A stretch of DNA of 64,000 bases, taken from contig JAOTOL010001660.1 of the NCBI GenBank assembly GCA_034440575.1, positions 3,549,001 to 3,613,000 on the forward strand, in the 5' to 3' direction. The stretch is from Imbricaverruca yamaguchii. Lineage: Eukaryota; Arthropoda; Thecostraca; Neoverrucidae. The notes under the pieces were generated by a model that was not told where the DNA came from, searched no databases, and was given only the letters and a program-made list of their open reading frames with translations. The position numbers and the translations under genes are program-made. Of the stretch, positions 11,641-22,720 are shown in pieces. Numbering within the stretch: position 1 is the stretch's first letter; each line of letters starts with the position of its first letter.

Positions 11641-11930
11641 ACGAGAGAGGGAGAGACAGAGAGAGGAAGGGACATAAGAGAGACAGAGGCAAAGACAGTG
11701 ACAGAGACAGAGACAGAGACAGAGACAGAGGCAGAGACAGAGACAGAGACAGAGACAGAGACAGGGACAAAGACAGAGGCAGAGGAATATGCAGACACAG
11801 AGACAAAGACAAAGACAGAGACTGAGACAAAAACACAGACAGAGAGAGACAGAGCCAGATGCAGACAGAGACGGAGGCAGATACAGGGAGGCAGACATCG
11901 GTACGGACAGAGACAGAGACGGTGACACAG
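11641..11930. repeat. (GAGACA)n microsatellite
   Basis: Hexamer GAGACA and derivatives (AGACAAAG, AGACAGAGGC) over nearly 300 bp. It yields artefactual Arg-Asp/Glu-Thr and Ser-Leu frames. Confidence 0.93.
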
Positions 11931-11934
11931 AAGC

Positions 11935-12907
11935 AAGAGACCCCCGTGGAGCCCGCCAAGTGACGGTGGTAGTGGCAGATTGATGGACGCCCTGCGGTGG
12001 AATGGCAGGGACAGATGCTTGCTGTGCCATTCCGGCGGCGGCAGAAGCGGACACCTGGGGCGCCACGGGGCGGTGGCAGGTGCAGCGACCCGTGGTCCAT
12101 GCCGGGCAGGTACGATGGATGCACAGGCAGTGTCCGGGACAGGTACTCGCGATCCACGCGGACGGTACCAGGGACAGGCATCTGCGGTACACGGAGACGA
12201 TGCCGGGGACACCTGTGGTCAACGCGGACGATGCCAGGGGACAGGTGTGCACCTGTGATGATGATTATTGGGGTTTTATGGTGCGTCAACCCCATAAGGT
12301 ATGCACCTGTGGTTCACTCGTGCGATGCAGCGGCAACGTCCGGGATCTGCGGTCAATGCGGGCGATGGGCAGACAATGCCCGGGACGGAGACCCGCGGAA
12401 CACGCCAGCGGTGGCCGGGACAAGTGCATGTGGACCACGTGGGCGACGAGAACGAGACCGACGGTCCAGGCCGAGCGTCGCCGGCAGCACCACAGCACCA
12501 GTAAGCAAGCATAACGCGACGGGGGACACGGCGCGAGACACGCGATCGTCCTGTGGGCGGACCTACCGCTCTGCTTCATGGCGATGCGATCGAAAGGCCA
12601 ACTGCTGCGGGGACAAAGGTCGACTACGGAAGACGTCGGTTTCTGGTGATGTGTCGACCGCCCGCCGTCCCCAGCAGCTTGTCGCCACACTGCGCGGCCA
12701 GCAGTTCCCGTCCATCTCACCCCCGAGCTCCCTCACCCGAGATAAGGCGCCCGCCGCTTGTGATTTATCGCAGCTCGACCGTACGAGAACTCGCTTCACC
12801 GTTAAAGTTTTAGCTTGTTTCGCCATTGTCAAACCACAAATAAAATCGCTCGTAAGTGTGACTTTCGCTGGTATCGTGAGATCGTTGATGCAACGTCCGA
12901 TGCAGTC
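11935..12907. promoter_or_regulatory. GC-rich block with a motif-dense 3' part
   Basis: GC-rich with loose GGACAGG/ACGATGCC repeats to about 12460, interrupted by a 44-bp retro-insertion at 12258-12301. The segment 12700-12890 contains AGATAAGG (GATA-type), AACCACAAA (Runx-type), GTTAAAGTTTTAG and CATTGTC (Sox-type). A cis-regulatory element is possible. No exon is seen. Confidence 0.3.
12258..12301 (-). mobile_element. Tail-only (44-bp) SINE/LINE retro-insertion with 10-bp duplication
   Basis: A 44-bp segment reading, on the minus strand, GTTGACGCACCATAAAACC followed by CAATAATCATCAT lies between two exact copies of TGCACCTGTG (12248-12257 and 12302-12311). The same tail is present in the longer SINEs of this window. 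The direct repeat fits target-primed reverse transcription that stopped almost at once, leaving only the 3' end. Confidence 0.7.
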
Positions 12908-13300
12908 GTAGGCTGGACCTAGGCAGCCTACTCCGGCCTCTCATACCCACCACAACGTAGGCTGGTCCCAGGCAGCTTACTTCGGCCTCTCATACCCACC
13001 ACAACGTAGGCTGGACCTAGGCAGATTACTGCGGCCTATCATACCCACCACAATGTAGGCCTGACCTAGGCAGCTTACTCCGGCCTTTCATATTCACCAC
13101 AAAATAGGCTGGATCTAGACAGCTTACTCCGGCCTCTCATACCCACCACGACGTAGGTTGTACCCAGGCAGCTTACTACGGTCTATCATACCCACCATAA
13201 CGTAGGCCGGACCTAGGCAGCCTACTCCGCCCTATCATACCCACCATAACGTAGGCTGGACCTAGGCAGCTCAATCCAGCCTCTTATTCCCACCACAACT
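12908..13300. repeat. 49-bp minisatellite (8 copies)
   Basis: Unit GTAGGCTGGACCTAGGCAGC, TTACTCCGGCCTCTCATACC, CACCACAAC, 49 bp by copy starts 12908, 12957 and 13006. Divergence increases toward the right end. Confidence 0.92.
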
Positions 13301-13985
13301 AAGCTCATCTCGTGGGTCATTGGTCACGGCGTGCTGCGGTTGAAAATGATTGTTCAAGCTGAACTGATATATCTACAGGCGTTGCCGTTATGGTGAAACG
13401 TCACATTGGCCAACGTTACCCATACCTGTCGAATGCGATATTGCGGGCCAGCGCAGGCATACTATCAGACTGTATAACCAGCCGTTTTTAATTCCTATGT
13501 GTCTTGATGTTCCCTGCACAATGTCCGGCTGCCAATTACGTGTGCATATCGAGCATGTCTGAAGCTTATCTAATGCATTGCGTCGCTTCCACGTCATCTA
13601 ATGATCCAAACATTCCCAGTTTCCACCATACTATATTTGGCCACGTACTCCGATTGTGTTTTAGTCATTTACCACTACAAGACACCAGGTGAGATCTTGC
13701 AGTTTGGATATGCTGCAGCCTCAGATCGTGGTGTATTCTGCACGAGCCAATAATACCTTCCTCTCATAACGGCTGTGCAGGCAGGCACAATCGATTCGAG
13801 TGGATTGCCAGCGCTGTACAGCGCGGACAGTCTGGATATTATTCACGTTTTTCCTGCCAAATTAGCCGCTTCTGGCAGTCCTCAAACAGCACATGCAGTC
13901 GGCTCTGACGGATGTTTGCCGGTCTGAACTAGTCTTGGATAGACCATCATCGACCACCCGGTCATTGTCCCTATCTCTTTATCTA
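13301..13985. other. Unique DNA without a recognisable gene
   Basis: Single-copy, moderately AT-rich sequence. I see no coding or RNA signal. Confidence 0.4.
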
Positions 13986-13989
13986 ACTC

Positions 13990-14352
13990 CTCAACTCTCG
14001 CTTTCCTTCTAGCTCTCGCCCTCGCTCTCGCCCTCGCTCTCGCCCTCGCTCTCGCCCTCGCTCTCGCCCTCGCTCTCGCCCTCGCTCTCGCCCTCGCTCT
14101 CGCCCTCGCTCTCGCCCTCGCTCTCGCCCTCGCCCTCGCTCTCGGCCTCGCTCTCGCCCTCGCTCTCGCCCTCGCTATCGCCCTCGCTATCGCCGTCGCT
14201 CTCGCCCTCGCTCGCCCTCGCTCTCGCCCTCGCTCTCGCCCTCGCTCTCGCCCTCGCTCTCGTCCTCGCTCTCGCCCTCGCTCTCGCCCTCGCCCTCGCC
14301 CTCGCCCTCGCCCTTGCTCTCGACCTCGTCCTCGCCCTCGCTCTCGCTCTCT
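13990..14352. repeat. (CTCGCC/CTCGCT)n 12-bp repeat
   Basis: About thirty 12-bp units CTCGCCCTCGCT, with occasional CTATCG and CTCGGC variants. The alternating Ala-Arg and Ser-Glu-Gly peptides on the minus strand are products of the repeat, not an RS-domain protein. Confidence 0.95.
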
Positions 14353-14395
14353 TTTGTATAATATGCACGAAGAAATAATCATGTAATATAAACAT

Positions 14396-14730
14396 GCCGC
14401 TCCGGTAGCTCAGTTGGTTAGAGCGCTGGCCTGCACTGGTCTCCCCTGTAATGGCAACACAGGGTTCGAGTCGCTTCGCGCGCTCGCATTTAGCCCCCGG
14501 CCGGGAGTGTCAGTTGGCAGCTGGCCCGATAAGGCCGAGGACGAGCTACCGGGCGGCCGTGTCGGTACATTGGCGGCACGTTAAACTTTCGGTCTAAATT
14601 CTACCGTTGAACTGGAGTTCCTGGATCGGGTGGTGGGGCCAGGGTTCACGCAAGAAGCTCTGCTTAGGAATAGAACCCTGGTTCCTCAAGCCACCCCAGC
14701 AACAACTCGGATTAAATGTTTGTTTTTTTA
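14396..14730 (+). mobile_element. tRNA-derived SINE (family A)
   Basis: The head begins GCCGCTCCGGTAGCTCAGTT, with a clear A box (TAGCTCAGTTGG) and B box (GGTTCGAGTC near 14463). The anticodon region is expanded and mispaired, so it is not a functional tRNA. A non-tRNA body of about 250 bp follows and the element ends near GGATTAAATGTTTGTTTTTTT. A short AAACAT occurs at both boundaries and may be a decayed duplication. Unlike the other SINEs here it is plus-oriented and lacks their tail. Confidence 0.7.
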
Positions 14731-14864
14731 AAACATATCTGCTTCCCAGCTTTCCTTATTCCATTTAAGAATTTGGTTGCACGACGTAAGTATTTGCCGT
14801 TGCATTTGTTATTGTATTTACTGCAAGTACCGATGGAAGTAGCCAATAATCTGTAAAAGCCAAC

Positions 14865-15225
14865 AAACGTGGTCAATAATCTTCACTTATGGACGGATAA
14901 TAATCGGCATGTCCTTATAGACATGGTCAGTAATATGCACGTGTTCATAGACGTGGTCAATAACCTACACGTGTCTATAGGCGTGGTAAATAATTTGCAC
15001 GTGACTATGAACGTGGTCAATAATCCGCACGTGTCCATAGGGGTTGTCGATCATTTTTACATTCCTATAGACGTCAATAATCTGCATATGCCAATAGACG
15101 TGATAAATAATATGCAAGTGCACATAGACGTGATCAGTAACCCGCACGTACCTATATACGTGGCCAATAATATAGACGTGGTCGATAATATGCACGTGCT
15201 GATAGACGTGGTCGATAGTCCTACG
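14865..15225. repeat. About 33-bp array rich in CACGTG
   Basis: Degenerate units of the form AATAATATGCACGTGTCTAT then AGACGTGGTC. The E-box CACGTG recurs at least six times. The 161-codon frame across it (11-residue VNNLHV-type repeat) is an in-phase artefact of the 33-bp unit. Confidence 0.85.
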
Positions 15226-16150
15226 CTTCGAAGGCCCTTGGTGAGATTTCACTGTCATGAAACGCACCACTGCTTGACAATGTTGGTCACTTATCCAGTA
15301 TGTTATGAAATGTGCTTCGTTTTTCGTTCCATTTTTAAAAACAACCTGAAATGAAGGGTATATTTCAGAGAATGATTCTTCTGGACATAGATAAAGAGTA
15401 GATTACCCCTCCATCACCCCCCACCCCTACCCCCCACCCCCCACCTCCAGAGCCCTAGGTTTCTCATTATCTGGCATCCTTGGTACTGAACTGCCTGTGA
15501 ATGACCAATAAATTTTAGAAGCGCAGTATAAGCTAACGCTTCAGAAAGTGTCGTGCAGTCATCTGTACGATTGTCAAAACTTGTTTCTATTGCTCGTATC
15601 GCATGCAGTTTTGTTCGTTCTCTAGTAGGCAGTACAATTCACACAACCAACATTGTCAAAAGTACAAGTGGAAAAGCATTTTGGCAGCTTCGATCAAAAA
15701 CATAATTTTTGATGCTATGCGATAGTCAATACATTTGGTCTGTAGGAAAGTAATGGTCATGAAATATGCTTTGATTTGTTTTTGTCAGTCAATGGCTGGT
15801 ACGTTGCACAGCAAGCACGCCATGGTCTCTCCTCTCTCCTGGGTACGAGATCCCTGGTGTTTGTCAGTCAATGGCAGGCACGTGGTACAAGTACGGTCTC
15901 TGCTTTCTGCCGGGTACGGGAAAGGCCCGCGGAACTGTTTGTCCGAGGTCGTACGCAATATCGCAAGATCTTTCGCACCAGAAGAAGAATGGACAGCTAA
16001 TTAGGTGGTAATGTGCATCTCTCCGGATAATTATCGGGGAACACTGAACACCAACCACTCCAGTGATTCTATGGACTATTTTCTGGTCGAATACTGGGAA
16101 ACAAATGATTTCCGTTCGCCCTGCAACACACACTCCATATATCATTCCTC
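15226..16150. other. Unique DNA with a C-rich, G4-capable tract
   Basis: AT-rich single-copy DNA. The block 15406-15447 is a run of C4-C6 tracts separated by A or TA, so the minus strand could form a G-quadruplex. A short internal similarity (GTCAGTCAATGGC at about 15786 and 15865) suggests a local duplication. No gene is recognised. Confidence 0.4.
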
Positions 16151-16154
16151 GGTT

Positions 16155-16660
16155 GTTGATTAGATGTTCCCTTTGTCTGTACGCCCTCTGGTCCGCTTGT
16201 CGGTGCGTATCCCAGTTTGCTGTTTGGTCGATCTGAGGGTGTACTGGTCCGCTGGTCTTTGGTCCAATGGTCTCAACCATCTAATTTTGGCTCATTCATC
16301 CAAAGTAGTTTGGCTTGTTGGCCCTGTGGTGTGCTGGTCTACTGGCTTGCTCGTTTTCTGGCTCACTGGTTCGCCAGCACTGACTCGCTAGTATTCTGAT
16401 CCACCGATCCAATGACTTCCTGGCCCGTTGTGCCGGCAGTTGGTCTGCTGGTACGTTGTTACGTTTGTCCTTTGGTCCGTTATTCTCTTGGTTCGATGGT
16501 AGGGTAATGCCCTATTACGTTCGCGTGCTTCTCTGTTGGTCCATTGAACCATTACTCCAGTGGTCTCTTACTTCGTTGGTTCTCTGGTCTCCTGTTCCCC
16601 TGGTTCACTAGTCCGGTGGTTTGTTATTTCGGTGGTCCACTCGCCCCCCGGTCCCTTCGT
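16155..16660. repeat. Degenerate CTGGTCC-type repeat
   Basis: Loose recurrence of CTGGTCCGCTGGT, CTGGTTCG and related words, grading into the homogeneous array to its right. It looks like the eroded edge of the same satellite. Confidence 0.6.
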
Positions 16661-16975
16661 CATTTAATCCGGTGGTCCACTGGTCCCTGACACGCTGGCC
16701 AATCGGCCGGTCCGTTAGTCCCGTGGTCCACTGGTCCCCGACACGTTGGCCAGTCGGCCGGTCCGTTAGTCCGGTGGTCCACTGGTCCCCGACACGTTGG
16801 CCAGTCGGCCGGTCCGTTAGTCCGGTGGTCCACTGGTCCCCGACACGTTGGCCAGTCGGCCGGTCCGTTAGTCCGGTGGTCCACTGGTCCCCGACACGTT
16901 GGCCAGTCGACTGGTCCGTTAGTCCAGTGGTCCACTGGTCCCCGACACGCTGGCCAGTCGGCCCGTTACTCCCCT
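16661..16975. repeat. 51-bp minisatellite
   Basis: Unit ACACGTTGGCCAGTCGGCCG, GTCCGTTAGTCCGGTGGTCC, ACTGGTCCCCG, 51 bp by copy starts 16741 and 16792. About six copies, the central ones nearly identical. Confidence 0.9.
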
Positions 16976-16984
16976 GATCCGGTG

Positions 16985-18080
16985 GCATGTCGCCCCGATG
17001 CGGCTCCAAGTCGCCGGTGGCTCAACACAATGCTTACTATTCTGCTGTCTGATCGCATTACACGCTGTAATGTCGGTTTGGACGTTTATCCTGGAATTTT
17101 GTAGCGAATATGGCACTTGCGGTCCAGTACCGTTGATCACGTCTGTCTCCAGCTAACGCCAGTCCTTTTACACATAGCGCCACCTTTTGTGCGTTCACGC
17201 AACTTCTAGTTCACCTATGGTCCCGTGAATGGTCGACCACATTGTGCGTTTTGGTTGCAGTGGGCACCAGTGAGTCGGTGGAAGTTCCACCGACTTCCTA
17301 CTACCCTCCTTCCTCGGAGGGTAGGAAGATGATCGCCCACTACCCTCCAGGAGCTCCTAATCAATCTTGAGATGGACCGGGAGCTCTTCCCCCACTATCC
17401 AAGTTGTTCCATGATTGACCTAGAGCCATGTGTAGCTATGGTTTTGAAATTGGGGCGTGGTGTGGGACAAACTAGGGACGTGGAAAGTATGGGCGGGGTT
17501 GAGAGGTAAGCACTGAATACCCACCGCCCCTACCACAAAAAAAAATCATCGGAACGCAGCCACTTCATTATCAAGGTCCCGTTTTCAGCTTTACCGTTCT
17601 TAAAACTGATATCTTGGGGACAAAGGTTCCGCCAAAATTAACAAGTTTCACTGTTTATCACTGCTTATGAACGCCTAGCTTCATGCCGAATCAGCTGGGC
17701 TCGAATTCACAATCACCATAGAGTGATGCTGTAATTACGTTAATAGTTGCCCTCTTGTAACTCGAAGAATTGGACTATGGCTTAATCGTAGTAAATATGG
17801 ACTTCCAATAACCTTTTCCATGCTTTCCTGTTTTACGGGGTCACATTTCGGTGCAATAACAATCGGAGGCGGATACAGGGTATTCAAACCTCATTAATTA
17901 GTTTGTCAGTCAGTTAGTCCGATAGCTAGTTAGTTCCTTCGGTCCCATAACACGGAGTCCTGCAGGTGAACCACTCCGATGTCTGTCATTCAATTAACTT
18001 CGCCATTGGTGTCCGACCCCTCTAAATATTTATTTTCAAATTCCACACCAGGGCATTAGATCGTTGTATTAGTTGTGGGG
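16985..18080. other. Unique DNA; small hairpins at 17270-17335
   Basis: Single-copy DNA. At about 17273-17335 two adjacent inverted repeats occur: AGTCGGTGGAA/TTCCACCGACT, then CTTCCTAC...CCTCC/GGAGGGTAGGAAG. No coding signal is seen. Confidence 0.4.
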
Positions 18081-18082
18081 TT

Positions 18083-18215
18083 GCGTCATTTTGCGCTCGA
18101 TTCATGCTAAGGTGGGCGTCCTTGCGTATTTAGTGGTGGTGGTGGGATTGGAGTTTAGGAGCGCGTCGACATCTAGGGTCATTTTGCGCCCATAACTGGT
18201 TGCGTATTTAGTGAC
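18083..18215 (-). mobile_element. Diverged SINE-tail fragment with local duplication
   Basis: ATTGGAGTTTAGGAGCGCGT at 18147 matches the segment at 33026 in 22 of 24 positions and resembles the reversed SINE tail found at 12258 and 56095. The words GTCATTTTGCGC and TTGCGTATTTAGTG occur twice here, showing a duplication of about 80-95 bp around the fragment. Confidence 0.4.
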
Positions 18216-18794
18216 ACATGTAATCCGATCGTGTGCGGTAACGGCCGGAGAGTGTATGACAGCCTCCATCACGCAGTACCGCGCTTCCTGACGATGCATG
18301 TTCCAGGCACACACCGAAGGCACTGGCGAACGGTGGGCCGGCCACGTCGAGTACGCGAGGCCCTCCCCTGCGGCGTAGTCTGGAATACATTAGTGCGGTG
18401 GTCCAGCAATGCTAGCAATGTGACTTAAAAACCAATTGGACTGGCCCGGCTGTGCCTCGCGTTAACGTTCTTAAACAATGGAGGGATTCGAATTAAAAGT
18501 GTACGGACAAAAGTTGCAAAAGGTTATATGCCTACCTATATATTATCGGTTGTCAGCGGTCTGAAGATGTATGCATATTGTCAGCACTGACAAAAAAATA
18601 CATTAGTTGGGCCAATCTCCATTGGCTACCAGCGGCTGAATCAAAATAAGAAGTCATGGGGACACAGGTTAATGGAAAGCATATGTGGTATGCTTGGTAC
18701 TCACCATGGAGCGCCAGGTGTTGGCCTGCGGGACGGCAGCAGAGGGAACGGCGACGGTACCCGGGTGGGGTGCAGCCCCCTCAGCTTCTCACGG

Positions 18795-19125
18795 CGTCTG
18801 CTCATTGTAGGCTGCCAGTGATCTGCAACTATACACATAGTGTCAGCTGGCAGCGGTCTGAAGATATACACACATTGTCAGCTGGCAGCGGTCTGAAGAT
18901 GTACAGGCAGTGTTAGCTGGCAGCGGTCTGAAGATATACACACATTGTTAGCTGGCAACTGTCTGAAGATATACACACATTGTCAGCTGGCAGCGGTCTG
19001 AAGATATACACACATTGTCAGCTGGCAGCGGTCTGAAGATATACACACATTGTCAGCTGGCAGCGGTCTGAAGATATACACACATTGTCAGCTGGCAGCG
19101 GTCTGAAGATATACAGACAGTGTTG
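18795..19125. repeat. 35-bp minisatellite (about 9 copies)
   Basis: Unit TGTCAGCTGGCAGCGGTCTG, AAGATATACACACAT, 35 bp by copy starts 18841 and 18876. Internal copies are nearly identical. An isolated relative with GTCAGCGGTCTGAAGATGTA lies upstream at about 18556. Confidence 0.92.
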
Positions 19126-19945
19126 GCTGGCAGCGATGGACCACTGTCCGAAGGTACACACACCACGTTCCGATTCACCAGCCAGGTAAGTCATGCCCCT
19201 GAACGGCTAAGACAAATAAGTCCAGCTTCATTGGACATTGCGAAGAGCACTTATACAGCTGGACGCTTTGCAAAACTACATTCCAATTAATATAAGTTGA
19301 CGTATATAAAATGTTAATCAACTGAATTGCTTAGCTTACATCAAATGATCTCAAAGTGACATCTACGAAATTTGTGACGGGCAGGTGTCGCAATTGGAAC
19401 CTATCTGATCACCCACGTTCCATACCTATAGATTAATCAGATGCCTTGACAAAAGAGCACTTGATGCCTCCGCTAGCTTTAGCTCTGTGCTGTCGACATC
19501 CACCTTCGGACTTGCGTTTTAATTGCAGTTAGCAATTATAATTTATGGGCACGTTGCTCGCATTGGTGATCATATTGCACCGATATATCTAAAAATTATA
19601 CTAAATAATTTATGTGTCCTCAAGAAAAAATGGCATACGCAATCTTTTCATCTTGGTGTGCAAAGGTCTCAAGTCCTACTGCTGAAATACAGTTTGTGAA
19701 AGAAGGCACCATTATCTACAATTGGAGACCAATCATTCGGCATGCTTGGATATGTCAGCGACCGGCCTGAAGCGTCGCATGCGCTCTCTATCGTAACCTA
19801 TGCACGAGTACAAGACGTGACATGCCGGGTTTTAAAGTGCATTAGTCGTGTCAGTGTCGCCCGAGTCGTATCCTCCCTGTGTTCCTGGTACCCGTTCAGT
19901 ATTCCCATCGCACTTCACCGTGTGACTGTACAGCCGGCACGGTAA
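19126..19945. other. Unique AT-rich DNA
   Basis: Single-copy sequence between two arrays. I see nothing coding or mobile in it. Confidence 0.4.
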
Positions 19946-19949
19946 CGGG

Positions 19950-21940
19950 TAGTCGGTGTCTGGAGCACCTGTAAACCTGCAGCCGGTGTCTGGAGCACCT
20001 GTACATCTGCAGCCGGTGTCTGGAGCACCTGTACACCTGCAGCCGGTGTCTGGAGCACCTGTACATCTGCAGCCGGTGTCTGGAGCACCTGTACACCTGC
20101 AGCCGGTGTCTGGAGCACCTGTACATCTGCAGCCGGTGTCTGGAGCACCTGTACATCTGCAGCCGGTGTCTGGAGCACCTGTACATCTGCTGCCGGTGTC
20201 TGGAGCACCTGTAAACCTGCAGCCGGTGTCTGGAGTACCTGTACATCTGTACATTATGTGTCTGGAGCGCCTGTACAGCCGGTGTCTGGAGCACCCGTAC
20301 ACCTGCAGCTGGTGTTTGGAGCACCTGTACACCTGCAGTCGGTGTCTGGAGCACCTTACACTACCGGTGTCTGGAGCACCTGTACACCTGCAGCTGGTGT
20401 CTGGAGCACCTGTACACCTGCAGTCGGTGTCTGGAGCGCCTGTACACCTGCAGTGGTGTCTGGAGCACCTGTACACCTGCAGCTGGTGTTTGGAGCACCT
20501 GTACGCCTGCAGTCGGTGTCTGGAGCACCTGTACACCTGCAGCTGGTGTCTGGAGCACCCACCTGTACACCTGCAGCTGGTGTTTGGAGCACCTGTACAC
20601 CTGCAGTCGGTGTCTGGAGCACCTGTACACCTGCAGCTGGTGTCTGGAGCACCTGTACACCTGCAGTCGGTGTCTGGAGCGCCTGTACAGTCGGTGTCTG
20701 GAGCACCTGTACACCTGCAGTCGGTGTCTGGAGCACCTGTACACCTGCAGCTGGTGTCTGGAGCACCTGTACACCTGAGCTCGGTGTTTGGAGCACCTGT
20801 ACACCTGCAGTCGGTGTCTGGAGCACCTGTCAGCTGTTTGAGCACCTGCGCTGGTGTCTGGAGCACCTGTACACCTGCAGTCGGTGTCTGGAGCACCTGT
20901 ACAGCCGGTGTCTGGAGCACCTGTACATCTGCAGCTGGTGTCTGGAGCACCTGTACGCCTGCAGTCGGTGTCTGGAGCACCTGCACAGCCGGTGTCTGGA
21001 GCACCTGTACACCTGCAGCTGGTGTCTGGAGCACCTGAACACCTGCAGCCGGTATCTGGAGCACCTGTACAGCCGGTGTCTGGAGCACCTGTACACCTGT
21101 ACAGTCGGTGTCTGGAGCACCTGTACAGCCGGTGTCTGGAGCACCTGTACAGACGGTGTCTGGAGCACCTGTACACCTGTACAGCCGGTGTCTGGAGCAC
21201 CTGTGCAGTCGGTCTCTGGAGCACCTGTACACCTGCAGCCGGTGTCTGGAGCACCTGTACACCTGTACAGTCGGTGTCTGGAGCACCTGTACAGCCGGTG
21301 TCTGGAGCACCTGTACAGTCGGTGTCTGGAGCACCTGTACACCTGCAGCCGGTGTCTGGAGCACCTGTACACCTGCAGCCGGTGTCTGGAGCACCTGTAC
21401 ACCTGCAGCCGGTGTCTGGAGCACCTGTACAGCCGGTGTCTGGAGCACCTGTACACCTGCAGTCGGTGTCTGGAGCACCTGTACACCTGCACAGCCGGTG
21501 TCTGGAGCACCTGTACACCTGCACAGTCGGTGTCTGGAGCACCTGTACACCTGCAGCTGGTGTCTGGAGCACCTGTACACATGTACAGCCGGTGTCTGGA
21601 GCACCTGTACAGCTGCAGCCGGTGTCTGGAGCACCTGTACAGCCGGTGTCTGGAGCACTTGTACACCTGTACAGTCGGTGTCTGGAGCACCTGTACAGCC
21701 GGTGTCTGGAGCACCTGTACACCTGTAGCCGGTGTCTGGAGCACCTGTACAGTCGGTGTCTGGAGCACCTGTACAGCCGGTGTCTGGAGCACCTGTACAG
21801 CCGGTGTCTGGAGCACTTGTACACCTGTACAGTCGGTGTCTGGAGCACCTGTACAGCCGGTGTCTGGAGCACCTGTACACTTGTAGCCGGTGTCTGGAGC
21901 ACCTGTACAGTCGGTGTCTGGAGCACCTGTACAGCCGGCG
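19950..21940. repeat. 2-kb minisatellite with 24/30/32-bp units rich in CACCTG
   Basis: Core AGCCGGTGTCTGGAGCACCT then GTAC (24 bp), extended by ACCTGC (30 bp) or ACCTGTAC (32 bp). The left part (to about 20700) is almost all 30-bp units. The right part mixes all three lengths. Each unit has one or two CACCTG E-box-like sites. Units divisible by three and free of stops on both strands explain open frames of up to 726 codons. I see no evidence for a protein. About seventy copies. Confidence 0.94.
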
Positions 21941-21944
21941 CCAG

Positions 21945-22400
21945 TGGCCGGCCAGTTTTTGCCGACACGCGCCCGGTCGCCCCGCCGCCACACCCCGACC
22001 ACACGTGTCCACTTGTCGGCCGGTCGAGCCGCCGCCTCGTCAAAAACTGGCCGCAGTCCGATTCGATTCCGCTGACCGGTATATCTGCGATGCTAATGAG
22101 CTTAATTGTCCGCTCGAGTGGCGCCGCGCGCGCGTAACGAGCGGCACGTGCGGCGAAAAGCGCGGACCCGACGCTGCCAACTCGGCGCACCCCGAGCGGC
22201 CAACCCGGCGCACCCCGCGCCGCCGCCGATTTTTCAGCGTCTGAGACGTTGTCAGGCAGTACGTCACCGGGTGCGGCCGCAGGATGGGCCGCCTGATGGC
22301 TGCAGACGCGAGCATTTGTTCCATTGTACGGCCGGACACAGGCGCAAATTGATGCGGACTAAATCGGCTTGACATCAGCATGAATGTAAGCAAATTAGAA
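21945..22400. promoter_or_regulatory. CpG-rich block with homeodomain-type motifs
   Basis: Very CpG-rich core (22100-22240) flanked by TAATGAGCTTAATTG (about 22093), CATTTGTTCCATTGT (about 22313), GCAAATTGATGC and AAGCTGATTACATG. The abrupt contrast with the adjacent satellite and the clustered TAAT/ATTG words suggest a constrained regulatory element. No exon is seen. Function is inferred from motifs only. Confidence 0.4.
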
Positions 22401-22439
22401 GCATTGTCCTGCCCAAGCTGATTACATGTGTTATGTATA

Positions 22440-22720
22440 TATTACAAACTCGCAGCCCGTGCTGCCATTGCGTGATTGCATGTTGCGGCTGGCTTTGCAT
22501 GGTCATGTTGCTGTTGCGTCATTGCATGTTGTGGCTGACGTTGCATGGTCATGTAGCCATTGCGTGATTGAATGTTGCGGCTAGCATTGCATGGGCATGT
22601 TGCTATCGTGTGATTGCATGTTATGGCTGGCATTGCATGTTGCGGGTGGCATTGTATAGCCATGTTATTACTGTGTGATTGCATGTTATGGCTGACGTTG
22701 CATGACCACAATAGTGGTTG
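22440..22720. repeat. About 46-bp degenerate minisatellite
   Basis: Unit of about 46 bp: GATTGCATGTTGCGGCTGGC then ATTGCATGGTCATGTTGCTG. Copies start near 22475 and 22521. Roughly six diverged copies. Confidence 0.8.

Noticed and set aside
13882..14395. Arg/Ala- and Ser/Glu-rich proteins resembling SR or nucleolar proteins
   Set aside because: Direct translation of the CTCGCC/CTCGCT repeat; all frames give low-complexity peptides.
14396..14480. Functional tRNA gene
   Set aside because: A and B boxes are present but the anticodon arm is expanded and mispaired and a SINE body follows.
19832..22190. Open frames of up to 726 codons on both strands
   Set aside because: They lie entirely in the 24/30/32-bp array. 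The unit has no stops in several phases on either strand, and overlapping frames in opposite directions cannot all be genes.
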